Of a stretch of 29,840 nucleotides of DNA, positions 14,669 to 24,400 are shown piece by piece. Below the pieces are notes generated by a model. The model made no database searches and was not told the origin of the DNA. It saw only the letters and a list, made by a program, of their open reading frames with translations. The DNA lies in assembly GCA_002345675.1 (NCBI GenBank), contig DDWL01000036.1, forward strand, positions 1 to 29,840, in the 5' to 3' direction. Position numbers and translations under genes: made by a program. Every line of letters begins with the position of its first letter. Within the stretch, counting starts at the first letter, position 1. The DNA is from Bacteroidales bacterium UBA2287. GTDB lineage: Bacteria; Bacteroidota; Bacteroidia; Bacteroidales; Tenuifilaceae.

Positions 14669-16435
14669 ATGAAAGATTTTTTTAAGTACCTTTTAGCCAC
14701 AATCGTAGGGATTCTTTTATCCGGATTTCTAATGATGATTATTTTCTTTGGAATTATTGGCGCAATGGTTTCAATGAGCGATAAGCCCGTTGTTGTTAAG
14801 GAGAATTCCCTGTTAATTCTAAAGTTGGATAATCCTATTGTCGACAGGGCTTCGAATAACCCATTCGAAGGCTTTAGCCCTTTGAATATGACAGCGAACA
14901 AACAGCTGGGCTTATACGATATTATTAAAGCCATTAACAATGCTGCCGAAGATGTAAATATTAAAGGCATTTTCATCGAAAACCGATCGATTCCTGCAGG
15001 AGCAGCTACTATTGAAGAAATTCGCGATGCGCTCATCAAATTTAAAGAATCGGGAAAGTTTATTGTAGCCTACTGCGATGGCTACTCGCAAAAGGCTTAC
15101 TACCTAACTTCAATTGCCGATAAAATTATGCTCAACCCCGAAGGAATGATTGAATGGTCGGGTTTGCGTAGCGAAGTTATGTTTTATAAAAACGCATTTG
15201 AGAAGTTGTGTGTTGAGCCACAAATTCTTCGCCATGGTAAGTTTAAGTCGGCAGTTGAGCCATTTATGCTCGACAAAATGAGTCCCGAGAACCGCGAGCA
15301 AATTTCGACCTACATGGGTTCAATTTGGAACCATTGGGTTGCTGGCATTTCGCAAGCTCGTAACATTCCTGTTGAAAAGTTAAACGCATTTGCCGACGGA
15401 CTGACAATTCGTAATGCTAAGTCGGCTTACGAAAATGGAATTATCGATAGCGTTGTATATAAAGATCAGGTGATTGACTACTTAAAAACTTTAACCGGAA
15501 TTGAGGAGAAGAAAGACCTTAATGCCATTGAAATTGCTAAGTATATTAAAGTTCCATCGAAAAAGAAAAAGGGTTTAGCAAAACATAAAATTGCTGTAGT
15601 TTACGCTTCGGGTCAAATTGTCGATGGCGATGGTAGCGCACAGGATGTTGGTGGCGATAAATTTAGCAAAGCCATTCGTCAGGCTCGCCGCGACACAACT
15701 GTGAAGGCAATTGTTCTTCGCATTAACTCTCCAGGAGGAAGCGCATTGGCATCGGAAATTATTTGGCGCGAAGTTACGCTTGCAAAACAGGTAAAACCTG
15801 TAATTGTATCGATGGGCGACGTGGCCGCATCGGGTGGTTACTACATTGCTGCACCTGCCGATACTATTTTAGCAAGCCCAACAACTATAACTGGCTCAAT
15901 AGGTGTTTTTGGTATGTTCTTCAACGTAAAGGAAGGTATGAATAAAAAGCTTGGCCTAAACGTTGAAACGGTTAAAACTAACAAGAATTCCGATTTTGGT
16001 ACCATTTACCGCCCAATGACTGCCGAGGAGCGCAACGTTGGCCAACAAGTTGTTGAAGAAATTTACCAAACCTTTATTGCTCACGTTGCCGAAGGCAGAG
16101 GCATGGCAGTTGAACAAGTTGATAATATTGGACAAGGTCGTGTTTGGAGCGGTTCCAACGCAAAGGAAATTAACCTAGTTGACAGCTATGCTGGTCTTGC
16201 TAGGGCAATTGAAATTGCTGCCGAAAAGGCTGGTGTTGAAAAGTACAGGGTAACCGAACTTCCTAAACTTGAGGATCCTTTCGAAGCACTTATTAAGGGC
16301 ATAACTGGTTCGGCTCGTGCATGGATTATTGGCGACGAGTTAATGACTACCTATAAGCCTTACGAGCAAATGATGAAAATGGTTCGTAACCAAGGGGTTC
16401 AGGCTCGTATTCCTTACGAAATAGAAGTCTACTAG
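14669..16435 (+). CDS. sppA: signal peptide peptidase SppA (long type)
   Basis: 588 residues, the long 67K-type protease with tandem SppA domains. A single N-terminal membrane segment (about 8-34) anchors it in the inner membrane with the catalytic part outside. The first domain holds the general-base lysine in RHGKFKSAVEPF (K191). The second holds the nucleophile in GDVAASGGYYIAAPAD (S388). SIGVFGMFFN and GRVWSGSNAKEINLVD are further family motifs. It degrades cleaved signal peptides and other membrane-associated peptides. It starts 105 bases from the divergent folK and is followed by a strong terminator. Confidence 0.94.
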   Translation: MKDFFKYLLATIVGILLSGFLMMIIFFGIIGAMVSMSDKPVVVKENSLLILKLDNPIVDRASNNPFEGFSPLNMTANKQLGLYDIIKAINNAAEDVNIKGIFIENRSIPAGAATIEEIRDALIKFKESGKFIVAYCDGYSQKAYYLTSIADKIMLNPEGMIEWSGLRSEVMFYKNAFEKLCVEPQILRHGKFKSAVEPFMLDKMSPENREQISTYMGSIWNHWVAGISQARNIPVEKLNAFADGLTIRNAKSAYENGIIDSVVYKDQVIDYLKTLTGIEEKKDLNAIEIAKYIKVPSKKKKGLAKHKIAVVYASGQIVDGDGSAQDVGGDKFSKAIRQARRDTTVKAIVLRINSPGGSALASEIIWREVTLAKQVKPVIVSMGDVAASGGYYIAAPADTILASPTTITGSIGVFGMFFNVKEGMNKKLGLNVETVKTNKNSDFGTIYRPMTAEERNVGQQVVEEIYQTFIAHVAEGRGMAVEQVDNIGQGRVWSGSNAKEINLVDSYAGLARAIEIAAEKAGVEKYRVTELPKLEDPFEALIKGITGSARAWIIGDELMTTYKPYEQMMKMVRNQGVQARIPYEIEVY

Positions 16436-16452
16436 TAACAAAATAGTTTTAC

Positions 16453-16487
16453 AAAAGCCCAATTCCACTCGTGGAGTTGGGCTTTTT
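16453..16487 (+). terminator. intrinsic terminator after sppA
   Basis: AAGCCCAATTCCAC and GTGGAGTTGGGCTT form a 14-base-pair stem (one T-G pair) with a two-base loop, followed by TTTTT and preceded by AAAA. It starts 18 bases after the sppA stop. Confidence 0.9.
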
Positions 16488-16508
16488 AGGTTTTTGTGTT
16501 TTCATCAC

Positions 16509-16516
16509 TATCTTTG
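16509..16516 (+). promoter_or_regulatory. -7 promoter box for lpxK
   Basis: TATCTTTG, an exact TAnnTTTG. It lies 22 bases past the sppA terminator and 7 bases before the ATG at 16524. It rules out a TTG at 16494 as the start codon because that would lie upstream of the transcript. No well-spaced -33 box. Confidence 0.55.
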
Positions 16517-16523
16517 CCGTATA

Positions 16524-17588
16524 ATGAGCTGTATGAAAATTCTTCGGTGGTTATTACTCCCTTTTTCCATTATTTATGGAGCAGTTGTTGGTTTTCGCAA
16601 CTTACTGTTCGATTGGGGCGTTTTAAAATCAACAGCTGTAAGCATTCCTACAATCTGTATAGGAAATCTTACTGTAGGAGGAACTGGTAAAACGCCTCAC
16701 GTTGAGTATGTTGTTGAATTGCTAAGGCATTACTCAAATGTTGCAACCCTAAGCAGAGGATACAAAAGAAAGTCGAAGGGGTTTAACTATGCATCAACCA
16801 ATTCAACCGTCAACGGGGTGGGAGATGAGCCGCTTCAAATTAAAAATAAATTTCCAGAAGTAACAGTTGCCGTCGATGGCGATAGGGTAGGTGGAGTAAA
16901 AAAACTCATTTCAGGCAATCCTTTGCTCGATGTGGTAATTCTTGATGATGCCTTTCAGCATCGATACATTAAACCAGGGCTTTCAATTCTGCTGGTCGAT
17001 TATTCACGCCCTGTTTGGAACGATGTTTTTCTGCCTACTGGTAATTTAAGAGATAGTTTCAAGGAGCGCCGACGAGCCGATATTGTTGTTTTTACAAAGA
17101 GCCCAGCAAATATTTCTTCTTTTAAAATGGAAGAATATAGCAAAGCAATGAAACTGAAAGGGAATCAAAAGGTTTTCTTTTCAACGTTTAGTTACGGAAA
17201 CCCAATTCCTGTTTTTTCAAAAGAGTCGGGCAATTTTTTAATCGAACAAAATACTCAGGCTATTGCTTTTTCTGGAATTGCAAAGCCCTTTCCCTTTTTT
17301 AGTTACGTCGAATCCATTTGTCAACTTAACGAAATAATGGTATTTTCCGACCATCATTTTTTCTCTAAAAAGGAAATTCAGACTATATTTGACAAGTTTT
17401 CTAAAATCAACACTGAGAATAAAGTTCTTTTAACCACCGAAAAGGATGCAATGCGTATTCGAAGCCTTGAGGGTTTCGATTCCGAAATTAAATCGAAACT
17501 TTTCTATATTCCAGTAACGGTGGAGTTTTTAGGAGACAACCAAGCAGAATTCAATAATAAAATAATAAGCTATGTTAGAGCAAATTAA
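16524..17588 (+). CDS. lpxK: tetraacyldisaccharide 4'-kinase
   Basis: 354 residues from ATG 16524 (351 from ATG 16533). It phosphorylates the 4' position of the lipid A precursor disaccharide-1-phosphate at the inner face of the inner membrane, the sixth step of the Raetz pathway. An N-terminal hydrophobic helix (LLLPFSIIYGAVVGF) is followed by LFDWG, the P-loop region CIGNLTVGGTGKTPHVE, SRGYKRKSKG, VGDEPLQI, ILDDAFQHRY (the DD-x-FQH motif) and LTTEKDAMR near the C-terminus. All hallmark motifs are present. A-rich bases before 16524 favour that start. Its 3' end overlaps the next gene by 17 bases, so the two are translationally close and co-transcribed. Confidence 0.93.
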   Translation: MSCMKILRWLLLPFSIIYGAVVGFRNLLFDWGVLKSTAVSIPTICIGNLTVGGTGKTPHVEYVVELLRHYSNVATLSRGYKRKSKGFNYASTNSTVNGVGDEPLQIKNKFPEVTVAVDGDRVGGVKKLISGNPLLDVVILDDAFQHRYIKPGLSILLVDYSRPVWNDVFLPTGNLRDSFKERRRADIVVFTKSPANISSFKMEEYSKAMKLKGNQKVFFSTFSYGNPIPVFSKESGNFLIEQNTQAIAFSGIAKPFPFFSYVESICQLNEIMVFSDHHFFSKKEIQTIFDKFSKINTENKVLLTTEKDAMRIRSLEGFDSEIKSKLFYIPVTVEFLGDNQAEFNNKIISYVRAN

Positions 17589-18381
17589 ACAAACAACGGA
17601 GTACATTAGGGCAAGGGTTAGTTTTACCCCCGAGGTGGGAATTATACTTGGAACTGGTTTAGGTGGACTTGTAAAGGACATTACCGAACAGGAAGTAATT
17701 GAGTACGCATCGATTCCAAATTTTCCCATTTCAACAGTTGAAGGGCACACGGGAAGACTTATTTTTGGTAAACTTGGTGGCAAAAAGGTTGTTGCCATGC
17801 AGGGTCGATTCCATTTTTACGAAGGGTACGACATGAAGCAGGTTACATTCCCTGTTCGTGTTATGAAGTATTTAGGTGTTAAAAATCTTTTTGTTTCCAA
17901 TGCAAGTGGTGGCGTTAATCCCAATTTCGAAATTGGCGACTTAATGATTATTAACGACCACATTAACCTAATGCCAAACCCACTAATTGGTCCAAATAAC
18001 AAGGAGTTTGGCGTTCGTTTCCCCGACATGAGTCAGGCATACGATTTAAAACTTATTGCACTTGCAAAGGAGATAGGAAGCGAACTAGGGTTTAAACTTC
18101 AGGAGGGTTGCTATGTTGGCACAACTGGGCCAACCTTCGAAACTCCAAAGGAATACCAGTATTTTCGAATTATTGGTGGCGACACTGTTGGAATGTCGAC
18201 TGTTCCCGAAGTTATTGTGGCTCGCCAAATGTCCATTCCCGTATTTGCCATTTCAATTATTACCGACCTTGGTGTTCCAGGTAAAATTGTTGAGGTAACC
18301 CACGAAGATGTTCAGGTTATTGGGCAACAAGCCGAGCGTAAAATGACTCAAATTATGGAGGAGATGCTACGAAGGCTTTAA
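17572..18381 (+). CDS. punA: purine-nucleoside phosphorylase (trimeric type)
   Basis: 269 residues. It cleaves purine nucleosides with phosphate to the free base and ribose-1-phosphate in salvage. The phosphate-site IILGTGLGGL, VEGHTGRLIFGKL, AMQGRFHFYEGY, VSNASGGVNPNF, GCYVGTTGPTFETPKEY and GMSTVPEVIVARQM identify the low-molecular-weight, trimeric inosine/guanosine family (mammalian-type PNP). It begins inside the last codons of lpxK (17-base overlap, different frame), although the two functions are unrelated. It ends at a perfect bidirectional terminator. Confidence 0.94.
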   Translation: MLEQIKQTTEYIRARVSFTPEVGIILGTGLGGLVKDITEQEVIEYASIPNFPISTVEGHTGRLIFGKLGGKKVVAMQGRFHFYEGYDMKQVTFPVRVMKYLGVKNLFVSNASGGVNPNFEIGDLMIINDHINLMPNPLIGPNNKEFGVRFPDMSQAYDLKLIALAKEIGSELGFKLQEGCYVGTTGPTFETPKEYQYFRIIGGDTVGMSTVPEVIVARQMSIPVFAISIITDLGVPGKIVEVTHEDVQVIGQQAERKMTQIMEEMLRRL

Positions 18382-18398
18382 AAAGCGAAATATTATAG

Positions 18399-18441
18399 CA
18401 ACAAAAAAGGTAGATGCACATTACATCTACCTTTTTTGTTG
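18399..18441. terminator. bidirectional intrinsic terminator
   Basis: An 18-base-pair perfect stem (18399-18416 with 18424-18441) and a seven-base loop; A6 in the left arm and T6 in the right arm. It lies 18 bases after punA on the + strand and 15 bases after the giant-protein stop on the - strand, and so serves both convergent genes. Confidence 0.92.
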
Positions 18442-18455
18442 AGGTAAGTGACCTT

Positions 18456-21400
18456 TTAGTTGTTAAAACGTGTCGCCACCACGCAGGTTTTTTTGTACTG
18501 CTTCACATTCTGCTTTACGTTGTTTTTAATAATATAGGCTTCAATAAATACAACGTATGCACCTAAGTTTGCTTTTCTGTTTTCGTCGGTTGTGCCATCC
18601 CACTTTAGGGTTCCGCTTGTGCCAAGCGTTAGGTTCGATGCCAATCGTCGTACTCGACGCCCTTGAGAATCGAATACTATAATGTTTGCCGTGTAACCAT
18701 CTTCGGGAAGGTTGTAGTTAATAAGCAGCACATCGTTATACCCATCGCCATCGGGCGAAAAAACCTTATCAACTAATTCGAAGGCTTCCTCTGCTTCGCC
18801 AGTTTCTTTGAACTGCGAATTACGTGCAGTTGGAGTAGCGAAGCCAGCAGTTTGCGCTGCCGATTGCCACGAGGAGGCTTCGTTGGTTGGAAGGGCTGGA
18901 TTTATTCGCTCAAGCGATACTCCTTTTCGGTCGTTAAGCAGCGAGAAGTGCATTTTTTCGTTATATGCAAATTCGTCAACAATAAGGCTGTTCTCATTTA
19001 TAAGCAATGCAGTTCCATTGTCGTTCGAATACGATGGTAGTTTTCTTACCCAAACTAGTGCATTTTCGTTTTCAACATAGTAAAAGCGCTTTACAAGCGA
19101 CGAGTTTGTCGACATTACAGCATAGCTGTTTGGGAATAGCATAAATGAAGTGTCCGATGCTGCATAGGATTCGTTTAGTAACCCCGTAGTTCTATTGCGA
19201 TTTGCAATTTTTATACGATTCAAGTCGACAATTTTACTGGAACGATTGTATACTTCAACAAAATCGACACCCCCGCTATATGGGTTGAACAGTATTTCGT
19301 TTATTACAACATCCTGAGCAATGGGCGTTTGATGTAGCGCAATGGTCCAGCATTCGGCATCGAGTGTATTGCCCGAAAAGTCGATTGTTTGGCTGCCAAA
19401 GCAAAGTTGGTACGATTCGCCATATGCTAATGTTGAACTAAGCGAAAGGGTAGCCGTATTGTAAAGTGGCCCCTCCGAAACAGCCCAAAGTGGATTCCCA
19501 ATTCCATTGCTAATTGTATAATTTGCGGGAAGTGTAATTTGAAGGCTGTCCATTGTTTCGGAGTAGGTAACCATAATGCTTGTTGGGGTTAATACTTTTA
19601 CTTCAACAACGGTTGGTGAAAAAATATCGGGATTCGATGCAAAAACAGAGTTTGCTCTTCCAGGAGTTCCTCCCGAAGGGTCGTTAGAGCCTGTCCAATT
19701 TCGTTTGCCTTCAACCAAGTTGTTGGGGTCAATTTTCTCGAGCGAGTAGCCCCCTGCCTTTTTTATGTCGCTTCCGTACCAAGTTTCGCTATAGTCGACC
19801 CACGACATTAGCTTTAAGTCGGAGTCGTATAGCCTTAACGACATGCCGCTGTTAAGAAGCGATGGAAACGATGTAACACCAACGGCTGTGCCGTAAGCGC
19901 TTAGTGAACCAACGCTACCAGTGCTGCAAAGAATAACGAATCCTCCAGCATCGATGGTGCGCTCGGGAATTGTTACAGTTGTAGTGTTTCCTTTAAGTTT
20001 CCAGCTCTTTAGGTTAATGGGTAATTGGGTGCGGTTGTAGAGCTCAATGTACTCAACTGCTGGTAACTCAATGGCTGGATCGGGTTTTGCCATAACCTCG
20101 TTTATTATCACATTGCCAAATGCTCCAAAAGTGCCAATGCCAAACATTATGCTGTCGTTTGCAACGTTGCCGCTCAAATCCTGAACGCCCTTGGCTGTTA
20201 GCCATAAAGCTTCAAGTGGTAACATACTGGTGCGAAGGGTTACCATTTTGGCATTTTCGGAACTTGTGTGCGCATCGATAACTTGAATTTGTGTGCCTGC
20301 AAGGGTTTTTATTTTATAGTTCGAAGAGGTTTCGGCACTTGATTTATTTAAGTTTTTCGAAAAAACTACCTCTACCGAAGTTAAGCTCTTTGCCCTTGCG
20401 CTTGAAATAATAGGAGGGAAGGCTGTTTCGCAAATTTTAAGATTGTCGAGCCAAAACTCACCCGCTCGCGACGAGGTGTATTTGAATACTGGTCCGCAAT
20501 ACTTCGATGAAAGGTATTGGTTATCGACTATTTTGCCACCTAATCGTACCTCGGAAATGCCGAATTCGGCTTGAAACCAAAGGCTCCACTCTCCAGCAGG
20601 ATTACGGGTTACCTTAACAAGCACCGTTTCGCTTTCGTCCCAATCGAAATCGCTTTCGATAAGCAGTTTTGCAGAGCTCGTTTTCGACATTTTCCAAAGC
20701 GAAAGTTTGTCGCTTGTGCCGCTAAGGTTTACACCTACGGCGTAGCCGTTATAATTTCCCGATTTTATACTTACCGAGTCGCTCATTAGTACAAACCAAA
20801 AAGTATTGTCCGATGAGGGATCCCAGTTGCCATTTCGCATAGCAAACGACCATTCCACTGGTCCGTTATTAATATCGGAAATATTTAAAGGCAGTGCAAG
20901 TTGACTTTCGCCTGCAACTCCCGTTAGCATGTGCTTAAACGACATTGCGCCAGCAATTGGTGTAACCGACGAAGCACCCCAAACCGACGAAGCAGCGAAT
21001 GGGTATCCCGAATCGAAATCTTCGTTGTATTTACATGTTTGCTCCAGCCCGCACCAAATATCTTCGGAGTAACCTGTAACTTCTTGACCAAATACGGTAG
21101 TTGCTTTAAATTTATACTTTCCTACGTTAGTAACCGATAACGAACTCCAGTTTGCAACTCCATTTACAAATGTAACTGTCGATTCGGTAGCCTGAAATGT
21201 TCCTATTCCGTGATGTAAACTTAGCGTAGCTGTTCCAGTTGCAGCAGTAGCAACGTTACCATATATATCGGTTGCCGATGCCTCAAGTTCGAATGTTGAG
21301 GGAGTTGTACTTATACCAAAAGGTTGATTGGTAAATCGAATCGAAGTGGGCAGAACTTCAATGGTAAAACTTGGACCATAAACCGATCCGGTAAATACTG

Positions 21401-24400
21401 TTGGAAATCCCGATCCAGTTGCCGAAAATAGCCAGCCATGTCCCGATGCGGGAACGAAAAGCCGAAGAGCTGCCCCGTTTTCCAACCCTCCTTTGTTAAG
21501 GTAAACCTCCAGCGAAACGTTAACCGTTTCGAGGTTGTTTACTGTTAAAACGCCCTGTTCAAAGGTTAGCGTAATTAAATCGCCTGTAATGGCTGTTGTG
21601 GCAATGAGTTTAGATTCTCCGTTAACTTTTAAAACTACTCCCTTTATTGCCTTGTTTAATGGCATGGCATTTACTCCGCCAAACGATTTAAAAGTTAGTT
21701 GCGTAATGTGGGTTGGTAACCCATCGGTTGTCCCAGGGTCGTTTATTCTGAAACGAAAAACTTCAACGGCACTTTCAGTATCAACAGCAAGACTGCTTAT
21801 TGCACCTCCAGTTAGCGCTGTGGTAGGATTTAGAATTGTTGATGTACGGTCGGAGCAGTAAATTAATGGCGAAACACAATCGTTTAGAACCGTAGCCGAT
21901 GCCAGCAGCGTAAAAGGTTGGGCTGTGTTGTATTTTAGTCCAGTCCAAGTGGTTGCCCCGCTCGCTAAACTTTGCGAGGGAGTAGGAATTGTTAGTAGCC
22001 CATTCCCAGTATTTAGCGATAGCGTTGCAACTCCCGTTGCATGAATGTCGGCATTGCCACCATTGTCAACCGCTGTAACTGTTACGTTAAAGGGCTCGTC
22101 AATTCCCACCGACGCTGGAGTTGTTGTAAACAATAGTTTTGTTGCAGCAACGCTCACTGTGAAAACATTCGATACTATTGGCGATGGAAATGTGGTGCTA
22201 AACTGCGACCCCGAAGGATTGGCAATAAAGCCATGTTCATCGGAGCTTATTGTTAGGCTAATTTCTTTACCATCCTCAAGTCCAGTAGGTTTTAGGAAAA
22301 TCCAAAGGGAGTATTCAACTGTTTCCCCATCGTTTATTACCATTGCATTTTCTGGAATTGGTACAGTAAGAGTTGAAGTAAGTATGTTAGGGTTTCCTAT
22401 AGAGATTATCTCATTACCTTTCCTAATTACGACTCCTCCAATGTTTCGTGTAAGCGAAGCAACGTTGCCTCCAGCAGTTCTTTTAAAAAGAAGTTGTTGA
22501 ACTTTAGTTGGCGTTCCATCGTTATTTCCAGGATCCGAAATTTTAAACCTCATAACTTCAACTGCGTCGCCAGGAGTTGTGATTGTCGATGGTATTAAAG
22601 CCGAAGGAGCCTGATTGTCTGGTGCTAAAGCAACACTTGTTGCATCGTTACTAATAAGTATAGTGGCTCCAACTGCTGAAACCAAATCTTGACTTATGGC
22701 TGTTAACGAAAAAGCGTCGCGATTAGTGTAGCTAACACCGCTCCATGTTGCAATGCCCGAAATTGCTGATACTGTGCTACCATCGGTAAAGTTTAATGTA
22801 CCCAAACCCTCAAGAAGCTGTAGCTGCACAAGACCACTAAACGACGAGCCAATGTTTCCCTGCGAATCGCCTGCGTATGCCGAAACATTGAAAAGGGAGT
22901 TGGCATTTATTTGTGTTGGATAGGTTTGAAAGAAAAGGTGAGTAGGAATAACTTCAATGGTGAAGGTGTTTGAAATTACATCTAAAGGAAAACTTTCGGT
23001 AAAATCGCTGCCCGAAAGATCGGTTTCCCATTCATGGTTATTGCTGTCAACCTTTAGCTGTAAAGTTGCTCCATTCGAAATGCTGCCAGATTTAAGAAAA
23101 GCGCCAAGGGTGAATTCGGCAAAACCTCCATTGGCAACAGGCATGGCATTGGCGGCAACCAGTACTTCAATGGTATTGGTAAGAATATTGAACGAAGTAA
23201 TTGGAATAGCATTTCCCATGTTATCTTTAAGCATAACACCTCCAATTGCCGATGGCCATGCGAGAGCGTTAGCCCCATCAACCTTTTTGAAAACCAGTTT
23301 ACGAGTAAAGGTCGAAAGCCCATCGCTTGTGCCTTGATCCTGAATTCGAAATTTAAAAATATCGAATGCCTGCTCGGGGGTAGAGAAAAGAGAACTTATA
23401 GTTGTTCCACTTACTTGTGTAGTTGGTGTCGCAATAATGGCATCGTGATCGTTAGGATTTATTGCTTTGTATTTTAATGAGATGTCGTCGATTCGAAGTA
23501 GCCCCAATCCACTACTTCCGCTTGTGTAATGCAGCCCAAAAAAGCCGCCGTAAGGGTACTGAGTGTCGATAACTGAACCAAAGGTTTGAAGGTTTGAAAA
23601 CGAGCTCAATCCGGCTTTCACTGTAAATTCTCCGTTTGGTAGTCGGGTAACTTCAATGGCGCCAACGCCAGAGGTAGTTATAGCGGTTTGCCAATTAAGG
23701 GTAGTTGTTAATATTGGAGTAGGTGTCCCGTTTGTTACTTTATAAAGTTTTAAAAAATCATCGGTTGAGGCATTAAAGTTTACCCCAATTACGTATCCAT
23801 TTGTGTTAGCTGTTGAAATCATACCTGTTGCATCGTTGTTGCTCGATAGGTAAAAACCCCAGTAAAAATTCTCGGATGGATTATATCCATGTTTCAATAA
23901 AAATCGCCAAGTTATCGAACCGCTATTTGTATCCCACATTGGAAGTGTTGTCGATATCCTATCGCTGCTGGCAACAGATCCAGCATGTTTAAGTGAAGAA
24001 GTTCCGCTAATAGGTGTCGAGGTTGAAACAGCCCATTTACCCGAAGGCGATTGAGTCCATGCCGAAATGTCGCCATTTTCAAAATCGTAGATTATTTCAG
24101 TCTCCGAATTAAAGGTTAGTGTAGCTATTTGATCTCCTGTGGCAGGCGTTAAGCTTTGTCCTGTTGCTTTTAGTGAAAAATTGTCGTTGCCCGAATACCT
24201 TACCCCGCTCCATGTTGCAATGCCCGCAGCAGCATTTATTGTACTCCCAGCAGTAAAACTTAAAATTCCAGAGCCTTCAAGCATCTCAAGTTCTAATGCT
24301 TCTTCGAACGAAGAGGCAATGTTGCCCTGCGAGTCGCCTACTTTAGCCGAAACGCTAAAGGGTGTGTTTGTATAAACTTGTGTTGGGTAGGTTTGAAAGT

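Noticed and set aside
16494..16523. TTG start for lpxK at 16494
   Set aside because: It would lie upstream of the -7 box at 16509-16516, and the added residues are not typical of LpxK.
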